From: Lacticaseibacillus casei DSM 20011 = JCM 1134 = ATCC 393
Lineage (GTDB): Bacteria; Bacillota; Bacilli; Lactobacillales; Lactobacillaceae
Length of the DNA stretch: 64,000 bases
Assembly: GCF_000829055.1 (NCBI RefSeq)
Contig: NZ_AP012544.1
Location: forward strand, 992,001 to 1,056,000
Direction: 5' to 3'
Shown here: one piece after another, positions 1-9,064 of the stretch
How positions within the stretch are numbered: the stretch's first letter is position 1
Layout: each line of letters opens with the position of its first letter
Notes under the pieces: model-generated
Seen by the model: the letters and a program-made list of their open reading frames with translations, nothing else
Told to the model about the DNA's origin: nothing
Database searches by the model: none
Made by a program: the position numbers and the translations under genes

Positions 1-1
1 G

Positions 2-385
2 AATGATCCGGTTGTTGACTTGGGGTTGGCTTACATTTACTTTGCACTAGAGAATCGTCCGCTTTACCGCGCGGTTTTTGTTGAAGATCATTTTGGGGTT
101 GACGAGATGCGCGAATATGCAATGAGTACGGCTATGCGCGTCTTTGATGCTTATGAACCTGCCAAAAACTTAAGCGAAGCGCAATTGCGCAACACGATTT
201 GTGGGGTATGGATTGTCGCAACCGGGATTGCTAATTTGATGGCACCGGGCTTCATCGATATCACCCGCGATCAAATGGTCGACATTTTAACCGCTGTGAC
301 GCAAGACTTTATTGTCAATGGTCGGTTTTCAGACGACCCGCGAATCTCATGGTTTGAAAAAGCCCAAATCGCACAAGGATATTAA
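2..385 (+). CDS. TetR/AcrR family regulator, C-terminal part (starts outside window)
   Basis: The frame is open from base 2 to TAA at 383-385, so only about 127 C-terminal residues are visible and the DNA-binding helix-turn-helix lies upstream of the window. The visible part is all-helical, with the pattern of a TetR ligand-binding and dimerisation domain (ENRPLYRAVF, then GVWIVATGIANLM). It is assigned by resemblance to TetR C-terminal domains of the WHG type, which vary widely, so the ligand cannot be named. A strong terminator follows, making it the last gene of its unit. Confidence 0.65.
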   Translation, partial: NDPVVDLGLAYIYFALENRPLYRAVFVEDHFGVDEMREYAMSTAMRVFDAYEPAKNLSEAQLRNTICGVWIVATGIANLMAPGFIDITRDQMVDILTAVTQDFIVNGRFSDDPRISWFEKAQIAQGY

Positions 386-446
386 ACGATAAACTGGGGA
401 ACATCGTTTTTCCGTGCGTCATGTTGTCTATAAACTAATGTGAATA

Positions 447-499
447 AAAACCTGCTTGCCAATTGACCGGTGTAAGGTCGCCTGCAAGCAGGTTTTTTG
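447..499 (+). terminator. Rho-independent terminator after the TetR gene
   Basis: Arms AACCTGCTTGC and GCAAGCAGGTT are perfect complements around a 24-base loop and are followed by TTTTTT. The complementary A run upstream could also let it work on the other strand. Confidence 0.85.
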
Positions 500-614
500 T
501 TGCTCCAGCGCTCACAGTACTGGAAAACCGCCCAACAATGTGCTACTTTTGACTTACCAAGTGTTATCCTATCAAAATGAAACGGACGGCACCTAAACCA
601 AAAAGGAGTCAGTT

Positions 615-1991
615 ATGGGAAGTTCATCAGACCTTAAAGATTTATTGCGCGAGCGAGTCGCAGCTAAGTATACGATTGATGATTTGAAGGAGACGGGGAA
701 AAAGATTCGAGAGACCGCCCCGATTGAGAGCCTCGCTGCCGTTAGTAAAATTGATCGTGATCCGGTTCAGTTTATTAATAGTGTGGAACAGAATTTGACG
801 GAATCGCTATTGCCAATGCGTCACCAGCGAATGGGAGCATCGCAGGCAGCCTTTTTCCGCGGCACTGCCGAACTGATGGCTTATGATCTGCGCCAAGGTG
901 AGAAATCGGGGATCAATCTGTTAATCGATGGCGATGCGCACTTACAAAACTTCGGCTTTTACGCCTCACCGGAACGGAATTTGCTGTTCGACCTCAACGA
1001 CTTTGACGAAGCTCAGATTAATAGCTTTGAGTTTGATATCAAACGTTTACTAACCAGTGTTTATCTGCTGGGCGATCAGCAGGGGTTTGCGGCCGATAAG
1101 CTAGATGAGCTCGTGCAAACCGATGCCAGCATTTATCGCAAAACCTTACGGGACCTGTTCAAGCTCGGTGCCTTGGACCGCTTCTATCAATCCACTGAAG
1201 TCAAGCACCTGATGCAGGAAATTCCCGGCGCAGAAGACTCGCAATTGTTGGCGAAATTCGTTAAAAAAGCGACAAAACGCAATAATGATTCTGTCGTTAA
1301 AAAATATACCCTGACAACTGATGATGGCCATATGCGGTTCAAAGACGATCCGCCGAGTTCCGTGCGGCTTGACCAAGCAACTTACCAGGCGATTTACGAT
1401 GGGTTTACCCAGTATCGCAAGACCACCCGCGCGGATATTCTGGTTTTGTTAAGCCAGTATCGGATTACAGATATCATTCATCATAGTGTCGGCATCGGCA
1501 GCTTCGGGACAAACTGCTACTTGGTTTTGCTCAGCGGCTTAAGCGGCGGCCATATAGTGCTGCAAGTCAAGGAAGCATTGCCGCCACGGCAGGAACTGTT
1601 GCCGCATACCGAACGCATGACTTTGCAACAGGAAGTCAGTCAAGGACAGCGAATCATTGCCGCCCAGATGATTCTTCAAAAAGCCTCTGACCCTTTTTTA
1701 GGCTGGTTTAATGTCGGCGATAAAAGTTATTATGTTCGCCAGTTTCGGGATATGAAAGGATCGGTGGATCTGGAGGAACTCAACTTCACTGAATTTCAGT
1801 ATTATACCCAGATGACGGCCTACCTTTTGGCGAGGGCGCACGCCCAAACACCGCAGGCAGCAGTCGTCACCGGTTATCTGGATAAGCATTTCGACAGCGC
1901 GGTTCAGCGGTGGAGCAAGTGGTATTTAAATCAGGTTAAAGCCGATTATTCAGCTTTTCTCCGTGCAGTTGACACCCATCTTCTGGCGTGA
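615..1991 (+). CDS. DUF2252 family protein
   Basis: This 458-residue protein has the DUF2252 hallmarks: RMGASQAAFFRGT at about 72-84, GDAHLQNFGFY at 106-116 and DLNDFD at 126-131. The GDxHxxN and DFD pair resembles the catalytic loops of aminoglycoside-phosphotransferase-like kinases, so a kinase-like fold is likely, but no substrate is known to me. No signal peptide or membrane segment is visible, so it should be cytosolic. AAAGGAGT lies just before the ATG, and a TTGACT element at 549-554 may be part of its promoter. The next gene has its own ribosome binding site 136 bases on. Confidence 0.85.
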   Translation: MGSSSDLKDLLRERVAAKYTIDDLKETGKKIRETAPIESLAAVSKIDRDPVQFINSVEQNLTESLLPMRHQRMGASQAAFFRGTAELMAYDLRQGEKSGINLLIDGDAHLQNFGFYASPERNLLFDLNDFDEAQINSFEFDIKRLLTSVYLLGDQQGFAADKLDELVQTDASIYRKTLRDLFKLGALDRFYQSTEVKHLMQEIPGAEDSQLLAKFVKKATKRNNDSVVKKYTLTTDDGHMRFKDDPPSSVRLDQATYQAIYDGFTQYRKTTRADILVLLSQYRITDIIHHSVGIGSFGTNCYLVLLSGLSGGHIVLQVKEALPPRQELLPHTERMTLQQEVSQGQRIIAAQMILQKASDPFLGWFNVGDKSYYVRQFRDMKGSVDLEELNFTEFQYYTQMTAYLLARAHAQTPQAAVVTGYLDKHFDSAVQRWSKWYLNQVKADYSAFLRAVDTHLLA

Positions 1992-2127
1992 TCGGCGAGG
2001 CGCCATTTCGAAGATCGTCATTATTCAAATGATTTATGAATCAAAATATGTTTTGCTTGTTTTTACTAGATTAACTCTGGCAAAATTAAAGAGAGCCTTA
2101 ATCATTGGCTGGGAAGGAGGGTAAAGC

Positions 2128-3129
2128 ATGGCGCGGAAAAATCATCGTAAAAAACGACCGTTACTTTCAACGGAGCAACAGGCCATGATCCGTTCGGGCC
2201 AGATGGCATTAGCAGAGATGAAGTTGCCGCGCCGGACCAAGTTTTGGGTCTTTGTCCGCTTGGCAATGAATCGTGTGGCTGAATCCAATATCGGCCAAAT
2301 TGCAGCGGCTATCGCTTACTATGCGTTATTATCGCTCTTTCCCTTAATCTTATTTGTTGCCAACGCCTTGCCATACCTGGGGCTGACTTACCGTAGTTTA
2401 GCAACTTATTTGACACAGGCGGTGCCTTCGAATGTGATGAAGTGGCTCGATCCGGTGATTGCCAATTTATTGAGCACAAGTAGTGGCGGGTTATTGGGAA
2501 TCGGTGCGGTCGCCACATTATGGGCCGCTAGCCTAGGCGTGAATGGCCTGAAGATGGGCTTTAATCAGGTTTATGGTGTGGACGCCACGCAAAACTTCAT
2601 TATTCAACGGCTGTTGTCGATGCTCATGACTTTCATGCTGATTATTGTGATGGGCACGATTTTGATTGCCTTTGCATTTGGCCGCCAATTTCTCGAATGG
2701 CTGATTCCTTTGTTGCGGCTGAACGATGATTGGCTAAAAACATTTAATACCTTACGTTGGCCGGTGACCGTTACGGCATTATTCATTATCATTATGTTTC
2801 TTGATTACTTCTTACCGAATGTCAAAATCAAAATATGGACGGTGCTGCCAGGCACGGCATTCACGGTGATTGGCTGGCTTCTGATTGCCCAGGCCTTTTC
2901 GCTGTATATGCATTATTTTGGCACCCGTTACCTGTCGTATGGCACTATCGGTACGTTCATTGCCATTATGTTGTGGCTGAATTTTTCGGCACTGGTCTTG
3001 CTGTGGGGCGCGGTCATCAATGCGCTGACGGCGGAGTACTTCATCGGTCGGCTTCATCGCAGTAAGGGAAAAGTCCACGACTTTGTGAAGCGGCGGGTGA
3101 AAACGCCGCGGCCAAAAGAGGAATCCTAA
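2128..3129 (+). CDS. YihY/BrkB family inner-membrane protein
   Basis: The 333-residue product has a basic N-terminus and about six hydrophobic segments, with the family pattern IAAAIAYYALLSLFPLILF near residue 57 and YGTIGTFIAIMLWL near 271. YihY/BrkB proteins (once wrongly called RNase BN) are polytopic membrane proteins of uncertain function. The C-terminus is strongly basic (KRRVKTPRPKEES). GGAAGGAGGG sits about 7 bases before the ATG. It is followed by a strong terminator shared with the convergent flavodoxin gene. Confidence 0.88.
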   Translation: MARKNHRKKRPLLSTEQQAMIRSGQMALAEMKLPRRTKFWVFVRLAMNRVAESNIGQIAAAIAYYALLSLFPLILFVANALPYLGLTYRSLATYLTQAVPSNVMKWLDPVIANLLSTSSGGLLGIGAVATLWAASLGVNGLKMGFNQVYGVDATQNFIIQRLLSMLMTFMLIIVMGTILIAFAFGRQFLEWLIPLLRLNDDWLKTFNTLRWPVTVTALFIIIMFLDYFLPNVKIKIWTVLPGTAFTVIGWLLIAQAFSLYMHYFGTRYLSYGTIGTFIAIMLWLNFSALVLLWGAVINALTAEYFIGRLHRSKGKVHDFVKRRVKTPRPKEES

Positions 3130-3162
3130 TGAATTCAATTTGCCTTCAGCGGCGCAATAAAA

Positions 3163-3192
3163 GGCTCGCGCGACAACCTGCGCGAGCCTTTT
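3163..3192 (+). terminator. Rho-independent terminator between yihY and flavodoxin
   Basis: GGCTCGCGC pairs perfectly with GCGCGAGCC across an 8-base loop and is followed by TTTT. It lies between convergent genes and can serve both. Confidence 0.9.
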
Positions 3193-3206
3193 GGGTTCAG
3201 TTTATT

Positions 3207-3668
3207 TTATTGCATAGATTTGAATTTTTCGACTAACTGTTTGGTGAAGGCTTCCAGATGCTTGATGTCGTCTTCTTCAGGAGAAAGATCGATTTTAACA
3301 TTCTCGGCTCCCTTGGTTGCGCCGGTTTTGGCGAACGCCTTGTCGAAATCATCGACAGACGTGGCGAAGTCGTCATAGAACCGATCGCCGCTGCCGCAAC
3401 AGCCGTACACTTTACCAGTCAGGTCGAGATCCTGAAGCTCTTCATAAAAATCAACGGCTTCATCCGGTAACTCGCCGTCACCAACATCCGAATAGGTGTA
3501 AGTTGCCGTCACACAAATATCCACATCTTCAAAATCGCTGGCCAAGGCTTGCGAAACTTCTGTGGTGGTGACATCCACGTTCAAATCTTCAAAAGCCTCT
3601 TCGATGATACTGGCGATGTCTTCATTGTTACCGGTTAGGCTGGCATATACAATTCTCGCGCTTGCCAT
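3207..3668 (-). CDS. Flavodoxin
   Basis: The 153-residue acidic protein starts MASARIVYASLTGNNEDIA, where residues 10-19 form the phosphate-binding loop for FMN typical of short-chain flavodoxins. The YTYSDVGDGELPD and GCCGSGDRFYDDF segments match the two loops that flank the isoalloxazine ring. Flavodoxins carry low-potential electrons in the cytosol, replacing ferredoxin when iron is short. AGGAGGA precedes the ATG. It is a single gene with no visible redox partner beside it. Confidence 0.9.
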   Translation of the reverse strand: MASARIVYASLTGNNEDIASIIEEAFEDLNVDVTTTEVSQALASDFEDVDICVTATYTYSDVGDGELPDEAVDFYEELQDLDLTGKVYGCCGSGDRFYDDFATSVDDFDKAFAKTGATKGAENVKIDLSPEEDDIKHLEAFTKQLVEKFKSMQ

Positions 3669-3868
3669 TTTCTTTATTCATCCTCCTAAAAAACAGCCCT
3701 CAAATTCCGATGACGGCGAGGCTGTTGTTCTTGCTCATTCGCCTGATTATAGCATAGGGTGACAACTTCTGGGCGATTCATTCGTCATACCGGCTACACT
3801 CGCGCTCTTTTCCAATTAATGCTACACTAATTGCGAGTTAAAATCGTATTGGAAAGCAGGCAAGAAGT

Positions 3869-4693
3869 TTGATTACCATCAAATCAGCACGTGAAATTAA
3901 AGGCATGGCCAAGTCAGGTGCCATTTTAGCAGCAATGCATGTTGGCTTGCGCGATATTATCAAGCCGGGAATCTCCAGCTGGGAAATTGAAAAGTTTGCC
4001 AAAGAGTTTTTTGAATCCCATGGTGCCAAGGCAGAGCAAGTTGGTTTTGAAGGTTACAAGTATGTGACCTGTGTTAGCATTAATGATGAAGTTGCTCATG
4101 CCGTTCCGCGTAAGGGACTGAAATTAAAAGACGGCGATGTTGTGAGCGTCGACACAGTGATCAGTTGGCATGGCTATTTTAGCGATTCCTGCTGGACATA
4201 TGGTGTCGGCAAAGTCTCAGAAGCTGACCAAAAGCTGATGGATGTAACCAAGAAGTCGTTATATCTTGGGATTGATGAAGCGGTTGTCGGTAATCGGATC
4301 GGTGATATTGGCGCTGCGATTCAGACCTATACGGAAGATGACAACGGCTATGGGGATGTTCGTGAGCTTGTGGGTCACGGCATTCAGCCAACGATGCATG
4401 AAAGCCCAAATGTGCCGCATTATGGCGTTCCTGGCCACGGCTTGCGGCTCAAGGCAGGCATGACCATTACAATCGAACCGATGATCACGGAAGGCACCTG
4501 GAAGATTAAGGGCAAGCAGGTGCCAGGTGATACATGGGAATACTATGTCACGGCTGATGGCAGCAAATGTGCCCAGTACGAGCATACCCTTGTGATTACG
4601 GATAACGGTCCGAAGATTCTGACCTCACAAGGTGATCCGATTGATGCCAAGTATCAATTGACCGAAGACGATCTCAAGACGCTTCCGGAATAA
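3869..4693 (+). CDS. map: Type I methionine aminopeptidase
   Basis: This 274-residue M24 metallopeptidase removes the initiator methionine from new proteins. The five metal ligands are readable in order: Asp in SVDTV, Asp in FSDS, His in VGHGI, Glu in TIEPM and Glu in QYEHT, with MHESPNVP contributing the second active-site His. The start is TTG at 3869; the sequence beginning MITIKSAREIKGM aligns with the family start, though the ribosome binding site is weak. The enzyme is normally essential and cytosolic. It is a single gene with a terminator 70 bases downstream. Confidence 0.95.
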   Translation: MITIKSAREIKGMAKSGAILAAMHVGLRDIIKPGISSWEIEKFAKEFFESHGAKAEQVGFEGYKYVTCVSINDEVAHAVPRKGLKLKDGDVVSVDTVISWHGYFSDSCWTYGVGKVSEADQKLMDVTKKSLYLGIDEAVVGNRIGDIGAAIQTYTEDDNGYGDVRELVGHGIQPTMHESPNVPHYGVPGHGLRLKAGMTITIEPMITEGTWKIKGKQVPGDTWEYYVTADGSKCAQYEHTLVITDNGPKILTSQGDPIDAKYQLTEDDLKTLPE

Positions 4694-4763
4694 TGGGATT
4701 CGCCGTTAGCCAGACCAAAGCATGACGAACGGTTGATCAGAACCAGCCATCACGGAACCAGTA

Positions 4764-4794
4764 AGCAGGAAGCAGCCATTTGTTTCCTGCTTTT
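4764..4794 (+). terminator. Terminator after map
   Basis: AGCAGGAA pairs with TTTCCTGCT around a short loop, followed by TTTT. Confidence 0.8.
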
Positions 4795-4882
4795 GTTGTT
4801 TTATTTGGCTAAATATATCGCTTTTGGCCGCCGTGCTGTCGGATAATAGAACATTGTAGGAACAAGGGAAAAGAGGGACGAT

Positions 4883-5929
4883 ATGGCAGCTCAGGAAGCA
4901 TTGATCTCAGTCATCATGCCGGTCTATAATGCCGAAAAGTATTTGGCTCAGGCACTGGATAGTTTGCTGGCGCAGGATTATTCGAATTTTGAGATCATTT
5001 GCGTGGACGACGGGTCAGTGGATACCAGTAAGATTATTTTAGCAGCCTATGCCCGCCAGAATGCGCGAATGCATGTTGTTCGGGTTAAAAATGGTGGCCA
5101 GGCCCGCGCGCGGCAGGTTGGCATTGAACACGCGAAGGGCTCGTTCCTCGCTTTCATGGACAGCGATGATCTGGTTCACCCCCAGTGGTTATTAACTATG
5201 GCAGAAGGGATGCAAACACCGCGGGTCGATATGACGGTGGTCAACTACTATAACTATATTGGCGGCACTAAAATTAAAGCCCGATCGTTTCACGCGCCGG
5301 TATTTACAATCGAAGGTGATGACAAGTATCGGTATTGGCTTGAGGATCATGATCTGCGAGGCTATTTGTGGAATAAAATGTTTCGCGCCGATTTGTTCAA
5401 GGAGCCAGTGCCGGTTGCTAACTTTAATTTGCTTGAAGATGCTTACTTCATCGGCCAACTCTTGCCGCGCATTGATCAAATTCATTTTGTCGATCAACCG
5501 CGATATTACTACCGATTTAACGCGACTAGCAGTGTTCACGCCAAATTTCAAAAACGTGATTTGGAAGCCATTCATCAATTGGGGGCGGTGTTTCTGACCC
5601 TCGCTCGGGAGAAACCGGAATTGACCTCGCTGGCGGTGCGCCGATATGCAGCGTTGAGTTTGTTTGTGCTATCAAAAATGTCGCCGCGGCAATTAGTGGC
5701 TAACTGGGGGTACGCCCAGCAACTGGGAATGGTGTTGGCTCAGTATGCCCGCGAATTTCAAGGAATTATTTCGGCAGGGGATGTCACTGTGCTGGCGGCA
5801 GACAAGCCGGGAAAAGCGAGTCTTTTAGGTAAGTTGCGTGCCTGGTCGCATTTGTTGGGTTTGCCAACGTTTGATGACTTGAATAAGCTGGCTGGCCGTG
5901 AAAATGATGAGCCTAAGAAGGAGTCGTGA
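4883..5929 (+). CDS. Family 2 glycosyltransferase
   Basis: A 348-residue GT-A enzyme: SVIMPVYNAEKYL at 9-21, the nucleotide-sugar loop CVDDGSVDTS near 47 and FMDSDD near 92 acting as DXD-type motif. GT2 enzymes transfer sugars from UDP/GDP donors to wall polysaccharide or lipid acceptors. There are no membrane segments, so it acts at the cytosolic face. AGAGGGA precedes the ATG. The C-terminal third is family-atypical and may set acceptor choice, which cannot be read from sequence. Confidence 0.88.
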   Translation: MAAQEALISVIMPVYNAEKYLAQALDSLLAQDYSNFEIICVDDGSVDTSKIILAAYARQNARMHVVRVKNGGQARARQVGIEHAKGSFLAFMDSDDLVHPQWLLTMAEGMQTPRVDMTVVNYYNYIGGTKIKARSFHAPVFTIEGDDKYRYWLEDHDLRGYLWNKMFRADLFKEPVPVANFNLLEDAYFIGQLLPRIDQIHFVDQPRYYYRFNATSSVHAKFQKRDLEAIHQLGAVFLTLAREKPELTSLAVRRYAALSLFVLSKMSPRQLVANWGYAQQLGMVLAQYAREFQGIISAGDVTVLAADKPGKASLLGKLRAWSHLLGLPTFDDLNKLAGRENDEPKKES

Positions 5930-5995
5930 TGGATCGTTCATGTTGAGGGAGGAATTTGTTCTATCGCAGGCATGTGCTTATTGGAGACTCTCTCT

Positions 5996-6119
5996 CCATA
6001 ACGCGCTCACCGGCGCAGGAGTCTGCTTGTAAGGGTCTTGGGCGCGATGGCCTAAGCCTGGGCCATCACGCCCAAGGCCACTTACACTCCGACTCCTAAC
6101 CGCGCCGGTTCGCGCTCAC
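5996..6119 (-). repeat. Palindromic intergenic element, copy A
   Basis: A roughly 124-bp imperfect palindrome. Its reverse complement aligns end to end with copy C at 43512-43632. Core arms CTTGGGCGCGATGGCC and GGCCATCACGCCCAAG form a near-perfect hairpin, and the outer arms (GCGCTCACCGGCGC and GCGCCGGTTCGCGC) also pair. It lies between convergent genes. No reading frame is preserved, so it is a non-coding repeat. Confidence 0.8.
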
Positions 6120-6159
6120 AAAAAGCAGCCGTCACCTTCCTTCGAGGGCAATGGCTGCT
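6119..6159 (-). terminator. Terminator of the DUF1659/DUF2922 unit
   Basis: On the minus strand GCAGCC and GGCTGC pair, followed by TTTTT. It lies about 65 bases past the DUF2922 stop. Confidence 0.65.
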
Positions 6160-6222
6160 TCATATCGATCATCATGGAAAATGGGGTGCCGTGTTGGGGG
6201 AGGTCAGTTTTGACCCTTTACT

Positions 6223-6459
6223 TTACGCGGGCTTTTTTTCGGTAGTGAAGAGGTCGGTGCTGTTGGTTTCGGTTACTTTAGCACTGACCGGTGTGGCATA
6301 GAGGTTCATGCCTTCCTTTTTGAAAGCCTGTGCCTGAGCAACGGCGTCGGCGAATTGCTGCGCCTGTTCAACCGTGATCTCGGCATCGTATTTGTTGATC
6401 CGAATGCTTGTGGCTTTAACAGCTTCGGACTTGAAACTAAAAATCAGTGTTTTCATCAA
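6223..6459 (-). CDS. DUF2922 family small protein
   Basis: The 78-residue product MKTLIFSFKSEAVKATSIRI has the two-strand start and VTVEQAQQFADAVAQA-like helix of DUF2922 proteins. It follows the DUF1659 gene with a 35-base gap on the same strand, the usual pairing in Firmicutes. The family has no established function that I know of. GGAGGGATT precedes tandem ATG codons; the second ATG, giving MKTL, fits the family start better. Confidence 0.8.
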   Translation of the reverse strand: MMKTLIFSFKSEAVKATSIRINKYDAEITVEQAQQFADAVAQAQAFKKEGMNLYATPVSAKVTETNSTDLFTTEKKPA

Positions 6460-6494
6460 TAATCCCTCCGGTTAACTTAGGCGACGACAGCAGC

Positions 6495-6686
6495 TTATTG
6501 TTGCAAGACGGTGCTGGTCAGTGTTGCGTTTGGATAAAGCTTCGCAAACGCTTGACCGATTGCCAGCAATTCTTCGTCTTTGGCATTAGGGTCAACGTTG
6601 TTCATCCGACGTACCTGCTTGAATGCTTCGTTCTCCGGGTCGGTCAGGGTATAAACAATCGTTTGGCGCGTGATATTGCGGCTCAT
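6495..6686 (-). CDS. DUF1659 family small protein
   Basis: The 63-residue protein matches DUF1659 in length and in the pattern NVDPNAKDEELLAIGQAFAKLYP. It is the first gene of a two-gene unit with DUF2922 on the minus strand, preceded by TAAGGAGGAATCACC just before the ATG. It has no signal peptide. Function is unknown in the family, and the conserved pairing suggests the two products act together. Confidence 0.8.
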   Translation of the reverse strand: MSRNITRQTIVYTLTDPENEAFKQVRRMNNVDPNAKDEELLAIGQAFAKLYPNATLTSTVLQQ

Positions 6687-6896
6687 GGTGATTCCTCCTT
6701 ATAATGAATGACTGGTTTGTTAACGACTCGGCCGATATCGATTAACAGTAGTTTGATTGGTAAGGCGTTTGTTTTGCCTTACACTGATATAAATTGCTAA
6801 GGGAGATGATTTGACAACGCGGTGAGGAAAAATTTTAACGTACAGCAGCACTGAAGGTACGCAATCTGTGACATGACAATTATCAAAGGAGATAGA

Positions 6897-7787
6897 ATGA
6901 CAAATCGAGCAGTCGTCTTTTGTGTAAAAGGTTTACATATTATGCTGACAGCTACGGCGATAACATCTTTAATCAAGCACTATAAATCAGCCAATCCGAT
7001 GAAAGTACTGGTGATAATGGAGGGGGGTTATCAAGAAGACATTGACTTCATTCGCCAGATGCCGCAGTTGTATGGCAAAGAACAAGTATCGATTGACTTT
7101 TGGACGCCGCCTTACGATATGATGGAAAAAGTCTCGGATCATTTTGAAACAGGCACAAAATTGCCGAAAATGGTCCTTTGGCGGCTGTTGCTGCCTTATT
7201 ATTTTCAGGCGTATGATCAGTTGGCCTATTTGGACAATGATGTGCTGGTGACAACCGATGTGAATGAACTGTTTGATCAGCTAACGCCAGGAGACATCCT
7301 TGGCGGGGTTTTGGATTACGAAGACGCCACGCATCCGAATCATAATCGGGCAAAGGAATTTTTCCTGCCGAGTACAGACCAGTACATCAATGCAGGGGTA
7401 TTTGTGGCTAATGCCCGCGCCTATCGAGCTTTTGCGCCGTTTGACAAGATGATGGCCGCTATCAATCGGCGTAATTACCCGTATGGTGACCAAAATATTA
7501 TCAACGTTGTCTTTTATCAGCACATTCATCTGTTGCCGTGGCGGTTCAATCTGCAATACGATGATCGGTTACTGGATAAGTATGAACATTTGGCACCGCA
7601 ACGGGTCAATGAGATAAGGAGCCAGTTGGATCGGCCCGGGATCATTCACTTTGCCTCGAATGGCTATTTTCCCATGCCGTGGGATAAGTTTACGCCAACC
7701 ACGCATTGGGAAAGATTGTGGTGGCAGACGTTTGCTGAGATTAAGAAGAAACAATTAGCCTTTTTGAATCCTGGACAGCAAAAATGA
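6897..7787 (+). CDS. Family 8 glycosyltransferase
   Basis: A GT8 enzyme of 296 residues using the ATG at 6897, which has AAAGGAG at ideal spacing; an upstream in-frame ATG at 6873 has none. The DXD motif is in AYLDNDVLVTTD (about 107-118), followed by NAGVFVANARAY and YGDQNIINVVF, both family blocks. GT8 enzymes are retaining transferases of UDP-glucose or UDP-galactose, in Gram-positives often for LPS-like, teichoic acid or glycoprotein glycans. It has no membrane segment. Confidence 0.9.
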   Translation: MTNRAVVFCVKGLHIMLTATAITSLIKHYKSANPMKVLVIMEGGYQEDIDFIRQMPQLYGKEQVSIDFWTPPYDMMEKVSDHFETGTKLPKMVLWRLLLPYYFQAYDQLAYLDNDVLVTTDVNELFDQLTPGDILGGVLDYEDATHPNHNRAKEFFLPSTDQYINAGVFVANARAYRAFAPFDKMMAAINRRNYPYGDQNIINVVFYQHIHLLPWRFNLQYDDRLLDKYEHLAPQRVNEIRSQLDRPGIIHFASNGYFPMPWDKFTPTTHWERLWWQTFAEIKKKQLAFLNPGQQK

Positions 7788-7806
7788 TAAGCGGCTTATT
7801 TTTCCA

Positions 7807-7833
7807 TTTCTAAGTGCTCCTGCTCACGCTCTT
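7807..7833 (-). repeat. Remnant of the palindromic intergenic element (copy D)
   Basis: Read on the minus strand, GAGCGTGAGCAGGAGCACTT differs at few positions from the left end of copy B (33701 onward). Only this outer arm survives. Confidence 0.5.
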
Positions 7834-7989
7834 GCAGAAAGTTTAATGTCTGCTAAAATAATTAAGGTATTTCTTTAAAAAGGGTAAGGTTTTTGCTGAC
7901 TAACATTTTTGTCACTTCAGGTCAGCTATACTTACAGTCGGATTCCTTCTGGAGTCCTTGATTAATGAAAATTGAAGGGTTCTGATTGT

Positions 7990-9063
7990 GTGATAACAGC
8001 GCAGGCGCCAGGCAAACTTTATGTTGCCGGTGAATACGCGGTGGTCGAAACCGGCTTCCCGGCAATCATTGTGGCATTGGATCAATTTGTCACCGTGACG
8101 GTCGAAGCCGCGAAGCATTTCGGCAGTATCGTGTCTGAACAGTATCAAGAAAATTCGTTATACTGGCAACGCCAAGGCGACGAAATGGTTTTTGATAACC
8201 GGGATAATCCATTTCATTACATTCTCTCGGCGATTAAATTAACAGAGCAGTATGCGCGTGAATTAAATAAACCGCTTGCTTTATACAAGCTTTATATTGA
8301 TTCGCAACTGGATGCCAAAGACGGAAAGAAGTATGGTTTGGGGAGTTCCGCAGCGGTGACAGTCGCGACGATCAAAGCGCTTGCCAAGTTTTATGATTTG
8401 AAGATGTCCAAAGACCAGATTTATAAGCTTGCGGCCATTGCCCACCTCGATGTTCAGGGTAATGGCTCTTTAGGTGACATTGCTGCATCGGTTTATGGTG
8501 GATGGATCGCTTACCGCTCGTTTGACAAAGCATGGTTGGCGGCTGCCAGAAATCAGATGTCACTGGCAGATTTGATCAACGCTGACTGGCCGGACTTGTC
8601 GATTGAGTTGTTAACGGCGCCAGCAGATATGCAACTGCTGGTTGGCTGGACCGGTTCGCCAGCATCGACATCACAATTAGTCGATAAGATCACCTTGGCT
8701 AAAGCCAAAAGGCCACAACTTTATCAACAATTTCTGACGGCAAGTCGCGAGACACTTGAAAAACTAATTGCCGGCTTTAGGGAACATTCTCTCAGTCACA
8801 TTCAGGCCGGTATTCGCCGTAACCGTGAGTTGTTGGACGAGTTGGCACACTTTTCCGGGGTTGCGATTCAAACGCCGGCTTTGCGGCAATTAGTGACGCT
8901 GGCTGAAGAAGCAGGTGGCGCTGCCAAATCGTCAGGAGCAGGCGGCGGCGACTGTGGGATTGTCTTGATTGATTCCCATCAGGCCATTCAGCCGTTGTTG
9001 GCGGCTTGGCGAAAGCACCATATTGAACCGCTGAAGTTCAAAGTCCATGAAATTAATGATTAA
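7990..9063 (+). CDS. mvaK2: Phosphomevalonate kinase
   Basis: A GHMP kinase of 357 residues that phosphorylates mevalonate 5-phosphate to the diphosphate in the mevalonate route to isoprenoids (undecaprenyl phosphate, menaquinone). Motif 1 APGKLYVAGEYAVV is at the N-terminus, the ATP loop YGLGSSAAVTVATI near 117, and the C-terminal GHMP motif KSSGAGGGDCGIVL near 318. GTG at 7990 is chosen because GAAGGG lies 10 bases upstream; an in-frame TTG at 7972 has no such site. The other mevalonate genes often linked to it are not adjacent here. Confidence 0.92.
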   Translation: MITAQAPGKLYVAGEYAVVETGFPAIIVALDQFVTVTVEAAKHFGSIVSEQYQENSLYWQRQGDEMVFDNRDNPFHYILSAIKLTEQYARELNKPLALYKLYIDSQLDAKDGKKYGLGSSAAVTVATIKALAKFYDLKMSKDQIYKLAAIAHLDVQGNGSLGDIAASVYGGWIAYRSFDKAWLAAARNQMSLADLINADWPDLSIELLTAPADMQLLVGWTGSPASTSQLVDKITLAKAKRPQLYQQFLTASRETLEKLIAGFREHSLSHIQAGIRRNRELLDELAHFSGVAIQTPALRQLVTLAEEAGGAAKSSGAGGGDCGIVLIDSHQAIQPLLAAWRKHHIEPLKFKVHEIND

Positions 9064-9064
9064 C

